A stretch of 48,131 bases of DNA from an actinobacterium acMicro-4. Lineage in GTDB: Bacteria; Actinomycetota; Actinomycetes; Actinomycetales; Microbacteriaceae. This document shows positions 35,344-43,905 of this stretch, piece by piece; the stretch's first letter is position 1, and every line of letters starts with the position of its first letter. The DNA lies in assembly GCA_000754445.1 (NCBI GenBank), contig JNSD01000004.1:1-48131 (forward strand). The letters run 5' to 3'. Under the pieces are notes generated by a model, which worked only from the letters and a program-made list of their open reading frames with translations, had not been told where the DNA came from and did no database searches. Made by a program: the position numbers and the translations under genes.

Positions 35344-36681
35344 TTAGAGAAGTTCGAGGTTGCGGGAGAGCTCGTAGGGAGTCACCTGCGCGCGATACTC
35401 CAGCCAGTCCCGCTTCTTGTTCAGCAACACATAATTGAACACTTGCTCACCCAGAGTCTCAGCGACTAGCTCACTGCCCTGCATTAGCTCGAGGGCTCTG
35501 TCCAAGCTGGCCGGGAGCGGTTCATAACCGAGCGCCATGCGCTCGCCCTCACTCAGCTCCCAGACAGTGTCCTCTGCCTCTGGCGGAAGTTCGTAGTTCT
35601 CAGAAATTCCTTTGAGGCCTGCGGCCAGAAGGACGGCGAAGGCTAAATAGGGGTTGGCCGCAGAATCAATGCCGCGATATTCCACGCGAGCGCTTTGCCC
35701 CTTGCCAGGCTTATACAGCGGAACGCGCAACAGCGCAGAGCGGTTGTTGTGCCCCCAGGTGACGTAGCTGGGAGCTTCGTGCCCGCCCCAGAGCCGCTTA
35801 TAGGAGTTCACAAACTGGTTGGTGATCGCAGTGAACTCAGGGGCATGGCGCAAGATACCCGCCACGAAAGACCGTCCCACTGCGGAGAGCTGATATTTGC
35901 CGGCTGGGTCGAAGAACGCGTTGGTGTCGCCTTCGAAGAGCGAAAGGTGGGTGTGCATTCCAGAGCCCGGGTGCTGGGCAAGGGGCTTCGGCATAAAAGT
36001 CGCATACACGCCTTGCTCAATCGCGACCTCTTTGATGACGGTGCGGAAGGTCATAATGTTGTCCGCTGTGGTCAGGGCGTCCGCGTATCGCAGGTCAATC
36101 TCGTTCTGCCCGGGTCCAGCCTCGTGGTGACTGAATTCCACCGAGATACCCAGGTCTTCCAGCATCCGCACCGCACGACGGCGGAAATCATGAGCCGTTC
36201 CACCGGGAACATTGTCAAAGTAGCCAGCAGAATCCACAGGCTCAGGCCCGTGAGGGCCATAAGAACTGGACTTTAGGAGATAAAACTCAATCTCGGGGTG
36301 GGTATAAAACGTGAATCCCAGATCCGCAGCCTTTTCGAGCTGGCGCTTGAGGACATAGCGAGGGTCGGAGACTGCGGGCTGCCCGTCGGGGGTTGTGATG
36401 TCGCAGAACATGCGAGCTGTTGGGTCGATTTCACCGCGCCAGGGCAGGATCTGAAAAGTCGTGGGGTCGGGGTGGGCGAGAACATCGGCTTCAAACGCAC
36501 GGGTAAAGCCCTCGATGGACGACCCATCGATGCCAAGACCCTCCGCGAAGGCGCCTTCCACCTCAGCGGGGGCAATCGCCACCATTTTGAGGGTGCCCAC
36601 AACGTCGGTAAACCAGAGTCGAATGAACTTAACTCCGCGCTCTTCAATAGTGCGCAACACGAAGTCTCGTTGTTTGTCCAT
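35344..36681 (-). CDS. glnA2: Glutamine synthetase paralogue GlnA2 (non-adenylylatable)
   Basis: A 445-residue glutamine synthetase of the GlnA2 type. It has GIDGSSIEGF, FTFYTHPEIEFYLL, HHEAGPGQNEIDLRYADAL, GSGMHTHLSLFEG and NNRSALLRVP. The region corresponding to the NLYDL adenylylation site reads DTVWELSEGER, so tyrosine is replaced by tryptophan and GlnE cannot modify it. That agrees with the usual insensitivity of this subgroup. ATG 36681 has GAGGGA about 5 bases upstream. It heads the glnA2-glnE operon and diverges from nadE. Confidence 0.95.
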   Translation of the reverse strand: MDKQRDFVLRTIEERGVKFIRLWFTDVVGTLKMVAIAPAEVEGAFAEGLGIDGSSIEGFTRAFEADVLAHPDPTTFQILPWRGEIDPTARMFCDITTPDGQPAVSDPRYVLKRQLEKAADLGFTFYTHPEIEFYLLKSSSYGPHGPEPVDSAGYFDNVPGGTAHDFRRRAVRMLEDLGISVEFSHHEAGPGQNEIDLRYADALTTADNIMTFRTVIKEVAIEQGVYATFMPKPLAQHPGSGMHTHLSLFEGDTNAFFDPAGKYQLSAVGRSFVAGILRHAPEFTAITNQFVNSYKRLWGGHEAPSYVTWGHNNRSALLRVPLYKPGKGQSARVEYRGIDSAANPYLAFAVLLAAGLKGISENYELPPEAEDTVWELSEGERMALGYEPLPASLDRALELMQGSELVAETLGEQVFNYVLLNKKRDWLEYRAQVTPYELSRNLELL

Positions 36682-36724
36682 CGTTCCCTCACAGCAGCTC
36701 CGAACTGGAGTAATTCCTAAGCAT

Positions 36725-36730
36725 TAGGCT
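36725..36730 (+). promoter_or_regulatory. nadE: Candidate -10 element for leaderless nadE transcript
   Basis: TAGGCT, then 7 bases, then ATG 36738. No Shine-Dalgarno sequence precedes the ATG. The same hexamer precedes panB and dxs at nearly the same distance. Confidence 0.55.
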
Positions 36731-36737
36731 ACTCGGT

Positions 36738-38489
36738 ATGCCCCGTCTTCGCTTGGCTATGGCCCAAACTAACCCGATTGTGGGTGACCTTCAGGGCAAC
36801 AGTGAGCGCCTTCTGGAACTGGCCACCAGCGCCTATAGCCACGGCGCTCAGGTTTTCATGACCGGTGAGTTAGCTCTCACAGGATATCCCATCGAAGACC
36901 TAGCTCTGCGAGACAATTTCCTGGCTAGCGCAACGCGCCACGTGGCTGAGTTTGCTCGCCTTCTCGAGGTTGCTGGCATGGGTGAGCTCGTTGTTGTTTT
37001 GGGGCACCCCGATGGCCCCCACCCTGTGGCGAGCGACCCCACTGCCCCCCACCAGCCCGCGCGCGCCCACAATGCCGCCAGTGTGCTGTATCAGGGTCGC
37101 GTGCAGGCCACCTATGCCAAACACCATCTGCCCAACTACGCCGTATTCGACGAATTCAGGACCTTCGTGCCGGGCAACCAGAGCCTGATTGTTCGGGTGG
37201 CAGGGGTGGACCTGGGAATCCTCATCTGCGAAGACCTGTGGCGCAGCAATGGACCCGTTGCTGCCCTCACCGGATATCCCCTCAGCGCACTGTTAGTTCC
37301 AAACGCCTCCCCTTTCGAGCGGGATAAAGACTTGGTGAGAGCGCCACTGGTAACAACCAGAGCGCGTGAGATGAACACCACAATCTGCTACGTCAACCTC
37401 GTCGGGGGCCAGGATGACCTCGTGTTTGATGGAGACAGCATGGTGATCACCCCTGCCGGAGAACGCATCGCCACGGGCGCTCGTTTCGATGAGGACCTCA
37501 TCGTGGTCGATCTAGACCTAGCAAACAGCGTCCGCGAAGCCACCGTGCCGCCAGAGACAACTCGGGTTGCTCTCGAGGGCGGCCGAGCCGCACCGAAAAC
37601 CTCCCTAGAGGCCCGCCGCCACGAGCAGCTGGAGGACCTCGCGGTAATCTGGAAGGCCTTGGTCACAGGCACCAGGGACTACGTCACGAAAAACGGTTTC
37701 CCCGGCGTTCTGCTGGGCCTCTCCGGGGGAATAGATTCGGCCGTCTGCGCCGCAATCGCTGCCGACGCGCTCGGCCCAGACCGCGTGCATGGAGTCAGTA
37801 TGCCAAGCGTCCATTCAAGCTCCCACTCTCAAGATGATGCGAGCGACCTTGCGCAGCGAATCGGACTGCACTACCGCGTTGAACCTATTGCTGACCTAGT
37901 GGCACCGTTTGACCGCCAACTGGGACTGACCGGCCTGGCCGCGGAGAATGTTCAAGCGCGCGCCAGGGGGGTGCTGCTGATGGCGCTCTCCAACTCAGAG
38001 GGCCACTTAGTCCTCACCACCGGTAACAAATCTGAGCTTGCTGTTGGGTATTCGACAATCTACGGCGATGCGGTGGGTGGCTATGCGCCCCTCAAGGATG
38101 TTCCCAAAACCATGGTCTGGGCCCTGGCCAGATGGCGTAACGAGGACGCGGCCGGACGTGGCGAGACAGCCCCGATTCCCCCAAACTCGATCGACAAACC
38201 CCCGAGTGCCGAACTACGACCAGGCCAAACTGACCAAGATAGCCTGCCCGATTATGAGGTGCTGGATGAGATCCTCGACCTCCTCATCGTCGAAGGTCTC
38301 GATGAGCCACAAATTGTGGCTCGCGGATTCCAGAAGGGCCTCGTGGGGGACATTGTCGCAATGGTCGGGCGCGCCGAATGGAAACGCCGGCAAGGAGCTC
38401 CAGGTCCCCGAATCTCGAGCGTCGCGTTTGGCCGTGACCGCAGGTTGCCGGTGACCCAGAAAATCACCGGAACCGACAGGCCCCACTAG
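36738..38489 (+). CDS. nadE: Glutamine-dependent NAD+ synthetase
   Basis: A 583-residue two-domain enzyme that amidates nicotinate adenine dinucleotide to NAD+. The N-terminal nitrilase-type glutaminase domain has the triad Glu44 (TGELALTGYP), Lys128 (YAKHHLPNY) and Cys164 (LICEDLW). The C-terminal synthetase domain has the ATP-PP loop LGLSGGIDSAVCAAI (from about 327) and LTTGNKSELAVGYSTIYGD. The starting MPRLRLAMAQTNPIVGD is canonical. Length is shorter than the ~680-residue mycobacterial type and matches the more widespread two-domain form. Its TAG stop is also the first half of the panB -10 element. Confidence 0.96.
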   Translation: MPRLRLAMAQTNPIVGDLQGNSERLLELATSAYSHGAQVFMTGELALTGYPIEDLALRDNFLASATRHVAEFARLLEVAGMGELVVVLGHPDGPHPVASDPTAPHQPARAHNAASVLYQGRVQATYAKHHLPNYAVFDEFRTFVPGNQSLIVRVAGVDLGILICEDLWRSNGPVAALTGYPLSALLVPNASPFERDKDLVRAPLVTTRAREMNTTICYVNLVGGQDDLVFDGDSMVITPAGERIATGARFDEDLIVVDLDLANSVREATVPPETTRVALEGGRAAPKTSLEARRHEQLEDLAVIWKALVTGTRDYVTKNGFPGVLLGLSGGIDSAVCAAIAADALGPDRVHGVSMPSVHSSSHSQDDASDLAQRIGLHYRVEPIADLVAPFDRQLGLTGLAAENVQARARGVLLMALSNSEGHLVLTTGNKSELAVGYSTIYGDAVGGYAPLKDVPKTMVWALARWRNEDAAGRGETAPIPPNSIDKPPSAELRPGQTDQDSLPDYEVLDEILDLLIVEGLDEPQIVARGFQKGLVGDIVAMVGRAEWKRRQGAPGPRISSVAFGRDRRLPVTQKITGTDRPH

Positions 38490-38492
38490 GCT
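38487..38492 (+). promoter_or_regulatory. panB: Candidate -10 element for leaderless panB transcript
   Basis: TAGGCT, then 6 bases, then ATG 38499. The first three bases are the nadE stop codon. No ribosome binding site is visible. Confidence 0.55.
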
Positions 38493-38498
38493 TTGGGC

Positions 38499-39314
38499 AT
38501 GTCTGAGGCACCCAAACGAGTCAGAGTGCGCCATTTCGCCACGGCGAAGACTGAGGGAATCCGGATTACCGGACTCACCAGCTACGACTTCCTGAGCGCG
38601 GGTATTTTTGATCGTGCAGGAATTGATTTTCTTCTCATTGGAGACTCAGCGGGTAACGCGGTCTTTGGCTACGACACCACTGTGCCCGTCGCCGTGGATG
38701 AGCTGATTCCCCTGTGTCGGGGCGTGGCGCGGGCCGCTAAACGGGCCCTGGTGGTTGCAGACCTGCCCTTTGGCTCTTACGAGGGTGGACCGGATGACGC
38801 TCTGCGCACCGCGGTGCGGTTCATGAAAGAAACGGGCGTCCACGCCGTCAAACTCGAAGGCGGCGTCCGCTCAGTCGCGCAAATCGAGCGTCTGGTGGGA
38901 GCTGGAATTCCGGTGATGGGTCACATCGGCTATACGCCTCAATCTGAGCACGGGCTTGGCGGGCACGTGGTTCAAGGACGCGGGGCCAGTAAAGACGCTC
39001 TGATTCGGGACGCTCTGGCCGTCGAAGCAGCTGGCGCCTTCGCTGTGGTCCTGGAGATGGTCCCCCGCGAAGTTGCCAAGGAGGTCACCGAAGCCTTGAG
39101 GATTCCAACCATCGGAATTGGCGCTGGTCCCGACACCGATGGCCAGATTCTCGTCTGGACAGACCTTCTGGGGCTCAACACCACCCGAATCCCTCGCTTT
39201 GTGAAGCAGTACGCGAATCTTGAAGCGACGCTCTTGGACTCGGTGGGCAAGTGGCGCGAGGACGTCACGAAGGGATCGTTCCCGAGCGACGAGCACTCCT
39301 TCACCGACAACTAG
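38499..39314 (+). CDS. panB: 3-methyl-2-oxobutanoate hydroxymethyltransferase
   Basis: A 271-residue PanB that transfers a hydroxymethyl group from methylene-tetrahydrofolate to ketoisovalerate, committing carbon to pantothenate and CoA. Motifs are [37 protein letters not shown] (metal-binding Asp), [33 protein letters not shown] and [22 protein letters not shown] 38499 is chosen over a TTG two codons upstream, which would fall inside the -10/spacer. It overlaps the small convergent gene by CTAG. The remaining pantothenate genes are not in the window. Confidence 0.97.
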   Translation: MSEAPKRVRVRHFATAKTEGIRITGLTSYDFLSAGIFDRAGIDFLLIGDSAGNAVFGYDTTVPVAVDELIPLCRGVARAAKRALVVADLPFGSYEGGPDDALRTAVRFMKETGVHAVKLEGGVRSVAQIERLVGAGIPVMGHIGYTPQSEHGLGGHVVQGRGASKDALIRDALAVEAAGAFAVVLEMVPREVAKEVTEALRIPTIGIGAGPDTDGQILVWTDLLGLNTTRIPRFVKQYANLEATLLDSVGKWREDVTKGSFPSDEHSFTDN

Positions 39315-39487
39315 GGGTTTGTCTCTTCTTGCTCCCATTCGCGCGAGCGTTCTCGAGCAATCTCTGGCGCTCTCGCGGCCGCTTCTTCAGAGGCGAAAGG
39401 GCCATCGCGATGCAGACCCAATGAATGCCGGCCTTTCTCGACCTGGCCGGTTTTGTGGTTGTACCACCACTGTTCTGGCTCTGCCAC
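39311..39487 (-). CDS. 58-residue WWYN/SPOR-like small protein
   Basis: A short gene read from GTG 39487 to TAG 39311. It opens [20 protein letters not shown], contains [12 protein letters not shown] and ends with a charged helix rich in Glu and Arg. This pattern (WWYN...TGQVE...GP(F/Y)xSxEEA) is recognisable in small actinobacterial proteins encoded beside methionine aminopeptidase and sometimes called SPOR-domain-like. Function is unknown. GGAG lies about 6 bases before the GTG. Its stop overlaps the panB stop within CTAG, and it diverges from map. Confidence 0.8.
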   Translation of the reverse strand: MAEPEQWWYNHKTGQVEKGRHSLGLHRDGPFASEEAAARAPEIARERSREWEQEETNP

Positions 39488-39501
39488 GTTACGCTCCCGT
39501 T

Positions 39502-39507
39502 TAGACT
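39502..39507 (+). promoter_or_regulatory. map: Candidate -10 element for leaderless map transcript
   Basis: TAGACT, then 6 bases, then GTG 39514. The spacer has no ribosome-site character. Confidence 0.5.
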
Positions 39508-39513
39508 GGTCGT

Positions 39514-40380
39514 GTGCCTCGCGATGCTTCAGGAAACCTTACTCCTGGCGTCATGATCCCCCCGCGAGCTGTTCCTGACTCTATCGTCAGGCCCGAATAT
39601 GTTGGTAAGCGAGGCCCCGCGGACCACATCGGCGATGACGTCTATACGGCAGAGGAAATCGAGCGCATCCGCGCGGCTGGAAAAATTGCCGCGGGAGCAG
39701 TGGAGGCAGTGGGAGCAGCGATTGCTCCGGGCGTCACGACCGATGAACTCGATCGAATCGCCCACGAGTTTGTTGTCAGTCACGGGGCCTACCCCTCAAC
39801 GCTGGGCTATCGCGGATATCCCAAGTCGTGTTGCACCTCACTCAACGAAACGATTTGCCACGGAATTCCTGACAACACGGTGATTGTTGAGGGCGACATC
39901 GTCAATATCGACATCACTGCCTTCAAGGATGGAATGCACGGAGACCTCAACAAGACCTTTATTGCCGGTCAGGCGAGCGAGGACGCCAGACTTCTGGTCG
40001 AGCGCACCGAGGAGGCACTGCGCCGGGCCATTATGGCCGTCGTTCCGGGCCGACAGATCAACGTTATCGGGCGCACCATTGAGGCCTACGCCTCTCGTTT
40101 TGGTTACGGAGTGGTTCGCGATTTCACCGGACACGGTGTTGGCTCGTCTTTTCACTCGGGGCTGATCATTCCCCACTATGACGCCTCACCACAGTTTGAC
40201 CAGCTCTTGGTTCCCGGCATGGTGTTCACCATTGAACCAATGCTGACGCTCGGGACAATTGCTTGGGATCTGTGGCCAGATGGTTGGACAGTGACGACCA
40301 AAGACAAGTCGCTCTCCGCCCAATTTGAGCACACGCTCGTGGTGAGCGAAACCGGAGCGGAGATTCTGACTCTGCCATGA
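39514..40380 (+). CDS. map: Methionine aminopeptidase type I
   Basis: A 288-residue metallo-aminopeptidase that removes the initiator methionine from new proteins. An N-terminal extension of about 40 residues contains the actinobacterial linker [17 protein letters not shown]. The pita-bread catalytic domain follows, with [51 protein letters not shown] (two metal-binding Asp), [11 protein letters not shown] (His) and [11 protein letters not shown] plus AQFEHTLVV (two Glu). GTG 39514 is supported by the -10 spacing. Its TGA overlaps the ppgK ATG (ATGA), so the two are coupled. Confidence 0.96.
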   Translation: MPRDASGNLTPGVMIPPRAVPDSIVRPEYVGKRGPADHIGDDVYTAEEIERIRAAGKIAAGAVEAVGAAIAPGVTTDELDRIAHEFVVSHGAYPSTLGYRGYPKSCCTSLNETICHGIPDNTVIVEGDIVNIDITAFKDGMHGDLNKTFIAGQASEDARLLVERTEEALRRAIMAVVPGRQINVIGRTIEAYASRFGYGVVRDFTGHGVGSSFHSGLIIPHYDASPQFDQLLVPGMVFTIEPMLTLGTIAWDLWPDGWTVTTKDKSLSAQFEHTLVVSETGAEILTLP

Positions 40381-41123
40381 CAGCAGCCATCGGAATCGAT
40401 ATCGGAGGCACCGGCATCAAAGGCGCCCGGCTGAGGGTTGCCACCGGTGCTCTATTGAGCGAGCGCATCAAATACCCCACCCCACCAGGGGGCCACCCGG
40501 GCGACGTTCTTGAGTGTGTCCGCCACATGCTTGACGATCTCGAGTCGTCAAGCGATGAACTGGTGGGTGTGTGTTTTCCCGCAGTGGTTCGTCACGGGGT
40601 GACCATGTCCGCTGCGAACGTTTCACCCGACTGGATTGGGCTCCCCGCTGAGCGCCTGTTCGCGGATTCACTGGACCGAGAGGTCCACTTCGTCAATGAC
40701 GCCGACGCGGCGGGATTCGCTGAATCCCGGCTTGGCGCGGCACGAAATGTCGCTGGTCTTGTCATTGTTGTTACGCTCGGAACGGGTATCGGCACGGCAC
40801 TGATTTCCGATGGTGTCCTTGTCCCAAACGCTGAGCTCGGGCACCTAGAGCTCGATGGCGCGGACGCTGAGCATAGGGCCTCAAACGCCGCTAGGGAGCG
40901 GGAGGGCCTGAGCTTCGAGGAATGGGGCCAGCGGCTGACCCGTTATTTTGGCCATCTCGAGATGCTCTTCTCCCCCGACCTATTTGTCATTGGCGGTGGG
41001 GTGTCAACGCAGCACGCCGAGTTCTTCCACCACATCTCTGTCAGTACTCCGATCAAGCCCGCAGAGCTGTTTAACAACGCGGGCATCGTGGGCAGCGCAC
41101 TGCTTGCCACCCTGAACCACTAG
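40377..41123 (+). CDS. ppgK: Polyphosphate glucokinase
   Basis: A 248-residue ROK-type kinase. PpgK phosphorylates glucose with polyphosphate or ATP and is typical of Actinobacteria. Motifs are [14 protein letters not shown] (phosphate loop 1), [16 protein letters not shown] with the catalytic Asp, [12 protein letters not shown], and [13 protein letters not shown]. The C-terminal part has [11 protein letters not shown]. It starts inside the map stop codon. Its own stop shares CTAG with the convergent hflX gene. In mycobacteria ppgK lies beside sigA; here it lies about 16 kb from sigA. Confidence 0.94.
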   Translation: MTAAIGIDIGGTGIKGARLRVATGALLSERIKYPTPPGGHPGDVLECVRHMLDDLESSSDELVGVCFPAVVRHGVTMSAANVSPDWIGLPAERLFADSLDREVHFVNDADAAGFAESRLGAARNVAGLVIVVTLGTGIGTALISDGVLVPNAELGHLELDGADAEHRASNAAREREGLSFEEWGQRLTRYFGHLEMLFSPDLFVIGGGVSTQHAEFFHHISVSTPIKPAELFNNAGIVGSALLATLNH

Positions 41124-42619
41124 TTCGGCAGCGCAAACTGCTGGAGCTCCTCCAGCATTTTGGGCTCAACCAGGACTCGCATCTGCGTGCCGTGCTCGGT
41201 GTAGGAGGTCTCTTGAATCACTGCGATGTCGTGCAGTCGGGCGACCAGGTCCCCTCGGTTAAAGGGCACCATGATGTGCGCTGGCACAGTGGGGTGTGGC
41301 AGCAGTTCATCAATGCGCGCCATTAAGCGATCAATGCCCTCCCCCGTTTTTGCAGAAACAAAGAGGGAATTGGGGGCAAGCCCACGCAATTGCATGCTGA
41401 CGCCGCCATCGACGAGGTCGGCTTTGTTGAACACGACAATCTCCGGCACGTCCGAGGCCCCCACGTCTGAGATGACATCGCGCACCGTGGCGAGCTGAGC
41501 GCCAGGGTCCGGATGTGAGGCATCCACCACGTGGACGATCACATCGGCTTGCCCCACTTCCTCGAGGGTGGAACGAAAAGCTTCCACTAACTGGTGGGGC
41601 AACTGGCGGACAAATCCGACGGTGTCCGTCAGGGTGAAGTGTGTTCCCGAGGGTGCGGTCGCCTTGCGCACGGTTGCATCGAGTGTTGCAAACAACGCAT
41701 CCTCCACCAAAACACCCGCACGGGTGATTCGGTTAAGCAATGAGGATTTTCCCGCATTGGTGTAACCAGCGATGGCGACGTTCGGGATACCGGTGCGTTT
41801 GCGCTGTTGACGCTTGGTTTCGCGGGACGGACCAAAGGAGGCAATCTGCTTACGCAGTCTCGCCATCCGCGTGTTGATGCGTCGGCGATCGAGCTCAATT
41901 TTCGTTTCACCAGGCCCACGGCTTCCCATACCCGCGCTGGCGCCACCGACTTGGCCACCAGCCTGGCGACTCATGGATTCACCCCAACCGCGAAGCCTGG
42001 GCAACAGGTACTGCAGTTGGGCCAACTCCACCTGCGCCTTACCCTCCCGGGTTTTGGCGTGTTGGGAGAAAATATCCAAGATCACCGCGGTTCGGTCAAT
42101 GACCTTGACTTTCACCACATCTTCCAGGGCGCGACGTTGGGAGGGGGCCAGTTCGGTGTCAGCGACGACAGTGTCAGCGCCCAGTTCTGCAATCAGCTCT
42201 TTGAGGTCGTGTGCTTTGCCTTTACCCAGATATGTGGCGGCATCGGGGTGAGGTAAGCGCTGAAGTAACCCATCCAGTACCTGGGCTCCGGCCGTTTCAC
42301 ACAGGGCCGCCAGTTCCCGAAGCGAATTCTCAGCGTCGACAACAGTCCCTTGGCTATAGACGCCAATCAGCACAACTTTCTCCAACCGAAGTTGTCGATA
42401 CTCGACCTCGGTAACGTCGTCGAGCTCAGTAGAGAGGCTGGCAACACGGCGAAGGGCCTGCCGTTCCTCCAAATCCATGTCGCCACGGGTGACACCTGTC
42501 AACGGACTTAGCGACTGGCCCGAGGTCCCTCGAAACACCGTGACCGGGGCCGATTCTTCCTCGGCAGCAGAGAGAATTCGATCAACGTCATCCCTGTGCG
42601 CACTCGTGTCTGTGGTCAT
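41120..42619 (-). CDS. hflX: Ribosome-associated GTPase HflX
   Basis: A 499-residue HflX-type GTPase that binds the large ribosomal subunit and helps split or rescue stalled ribosomes. The N-terminal HflX domain includes LDGLLQRLPHPDAATYLGKGK and VKVIDRTAVILDIFSQHAKT. A glycine-rich linker precedes GPGETKIELDRRRI, then the G domain: GYTNAGKSSLLNRI (G1), DTVGF (G3), NKADL (G4). The N-terminus carries a family-typical acidic extension of about 60 residues. ATG 42619 has TACGCT 9 bases upstream, so the leader is very short or absent. Confidence 0.95.
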   Translation of the reverse strand: MTTDTSAHRDDVDRILSAAEEESAPVTVFRGTSGQSLSPLTGVTRGDMDLEERQALRRVASLSTELDDVTEVEYRQLRLEKVVLIGVYSQGTVVDAENSLRELAALCETAGAQVLDGLLQRLPHPDAATYLGKGKAHDLKELIAELGADTVVADTELAPSQRRALEDVVKVKVIDRTAVILDIFSQHAKTREGKAQVELAQLQYLLPRLRGWGESMSRQAGGQVGGASAGMGSRGPGETKIELDRRRINTRMARLRKQIASFGPSRETKRQQRKRTGIPNVAIAGYTNAGKSSLLNRITRAGVLVEDALFATLDATVRKATAPSGTHFTLTDTVGFVRQLPHQLVEAFRSTLEEVGQADVIVHVVDASHPDPGAQLATVRDVISDVGASDVPEIVVFNKADLVDGGVSMQLRGLAPNSLFVSAKTGEGIDRLMARIDELLPHPTVPAHIMVPFNRGDLVARLHDIAVIQETSYTEHGTQMRVLVEPKMLEELQQFALPN

Positions 42620-42663
42620 AGAAGGCCAAGCGTACGCCTGGGATGACCTATCGCGCTGGGAAT

Positions 42664-43026
42664 CTAGGCAACGGGGCGCTTTTTCCCGTCATTGGCCGTT
42701 TTGGTGGCAAGCAAAACGATGTCGATAATCCACCACAGGCCACCGCCACCGACACTTACCAGCTTCAGAAAGCCCAAGCCACCGCTACCGAGATAAAAGC
42801 GGTCGACACCGAAATACCCCAGCAGTACCGACAAGGCCAGGGCCACTGTCCAGTTCTTGGGAGAGAAAACACCTGGAATCATGTGCGCCGGGAATTCATT
42901 GCCGGTGGCCACATCTACCACGGGTGTGTCCCTGTTGATTGTTCGGTGAGCCGCAAGCTCTGCGACCATCGCGGTATCAGCGGCCATATCGGGCGAACCC
43001 GGAATCTTGACAATCCATGACGACAT
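42664..43026 (-). CDS. TM2 domain-containing membrane protein
   Basis: A 120-residue protein with a soluble N-terminal half (about 60 residues) and a C-terminal TM2 domain: [20 protein letters not shown] as first helix, then [19 protein letters not shown] and the second helix [14 protein letters not shown]. The DRFYLG turn between helices is characteristic. Function is unknown; TM2 proteins are small bitopic or hairpin membrane proteins. GAGAGGA lies about 10 bases before the ATG. It precedes hflX on the same strand with a 44-base gap. Confidence 0.87.
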   Translation of the reverse strand: MSSWIVKIPGSPDMAADTAMVAELAAHRTINRDTPVVDVATGNEFPAHMIPGVFSPKNWTVALALSVLLGYFGVDRFYLGSGGLGFLKLVSVGGGGLWWIIDIVLLATKTANDGKKRPVA

Positions 43027-43093
43027 TGCGAACCCGTCCTCTCATCGCTTATTTCAGAGTAGCGGTGGCCTCCGACAGAGACGTGATTCTTAG

Positions 43094-43903
43094 TTAGCGT
43101 TGTTCGTCAACGCGAGACAGACGCTGGGAAATATAGACGGGAACCAGCGAGAGCAGAATCACAACGGTAGCCACTACATTGACCACGCTGGCTTGATTGG
43201 GCCTTGCCATTTCCTTCAAAATCCAGAGCGGGAGGGTGTCGACGCCAGGTGGGGCCGTAAAGATTGTGACGTACACCTCGTCAAAGCTCAGCGCGAAGGC
43301 GAGCAGTGCACCAGCGATAAACGACGACCGAAACTGCGGGAAGGTCACCAACCGGAATGTCTCGAAGAGACCAGCCCCCAGATCCATCGAAGCCTCTTCG
43401 AGGCTCGGGTTCATGCGCTTGAGCCTCGCAAAAACATTATTGAAAACCATCACAATACAAAAAGTGGCGTGGGAGACAATCAATCCGAAATAGCCGATGC
43501 TGATTCCCAGGGGGCTCAAAAAATTCGAATACGTGTTGGAAAATGCCACACCGGTGACGACACCGGGAAGAGCAATCGGCAGAACAACCAAAAGGTTGAC
43601 GGTCGAGCGTCCAAAAAAGTCATAGCGATTCAGAGCAAAAGCAACCAGGGTTCCAAGAATTGAGGCAATCACCATCGCCGCTGAGGCTACAATCACCGAG
43701 TTCAAAAGTGCCAGGCGGATGGGCTCGTAGTCCACGGCAAACAGCCACCACTTGAGCGAAAACTCCTGAATAGGCCAGGACGACAACTGAGCGGTGTTGA
43801 AACTATTCAGCACCACCACAAGCAAGGGAACATACATAAACAGCAGAACCGCGATCACGATTAGTCCAAGGCCCCACCGGGCAACGCGCGACATCTGGAG
43901 CAT
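43094..43903 (-). CDS. potC: ABC transporter permease, spermidine/putrescine type (PotC-like)
   Basis: A 269-residue inner-membrane permease with about six transmembrane segments, starting with LGLIVIAVLLFMYVPLLVVV. The EAA loop that contacts the ATPase reads EEASMDLGAGLFETFRLVTFP. The sequence PLLVVVLNSFNTA is characteristic of PotC-like proteins. It lies 2 bases after potB and is the last gene of the potADBC operon. ATG 43903 has GGAGAGGA about 7 bases upstream. Confidence 0.92.
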   Translation of the reverse strand: MLQMSRVARWGLGLIVIAVLLFMYVPLLVVVLNSFNTAQLSSWPIQEFSLKWWLFAVDYEPIRLALLNSVIVASAAMVIASILGTLVAFALNRYDFFGRSTVNLLVVLPIALPGVVTGVAFSNTYSNFLSPLGISIGYFGLIVSHATFCIVMVFNNVFARLKRMNPSLEEASMDLGAGLFETFRLVTFPQFRSSFIAGALLAFALSFDEVYVTIFTAPPGVDTLPLWILKEMARPNQASVVNVVATVVILLSLVPVYISQRLSRVDEQR

Positions 43904-43905
43904 GA

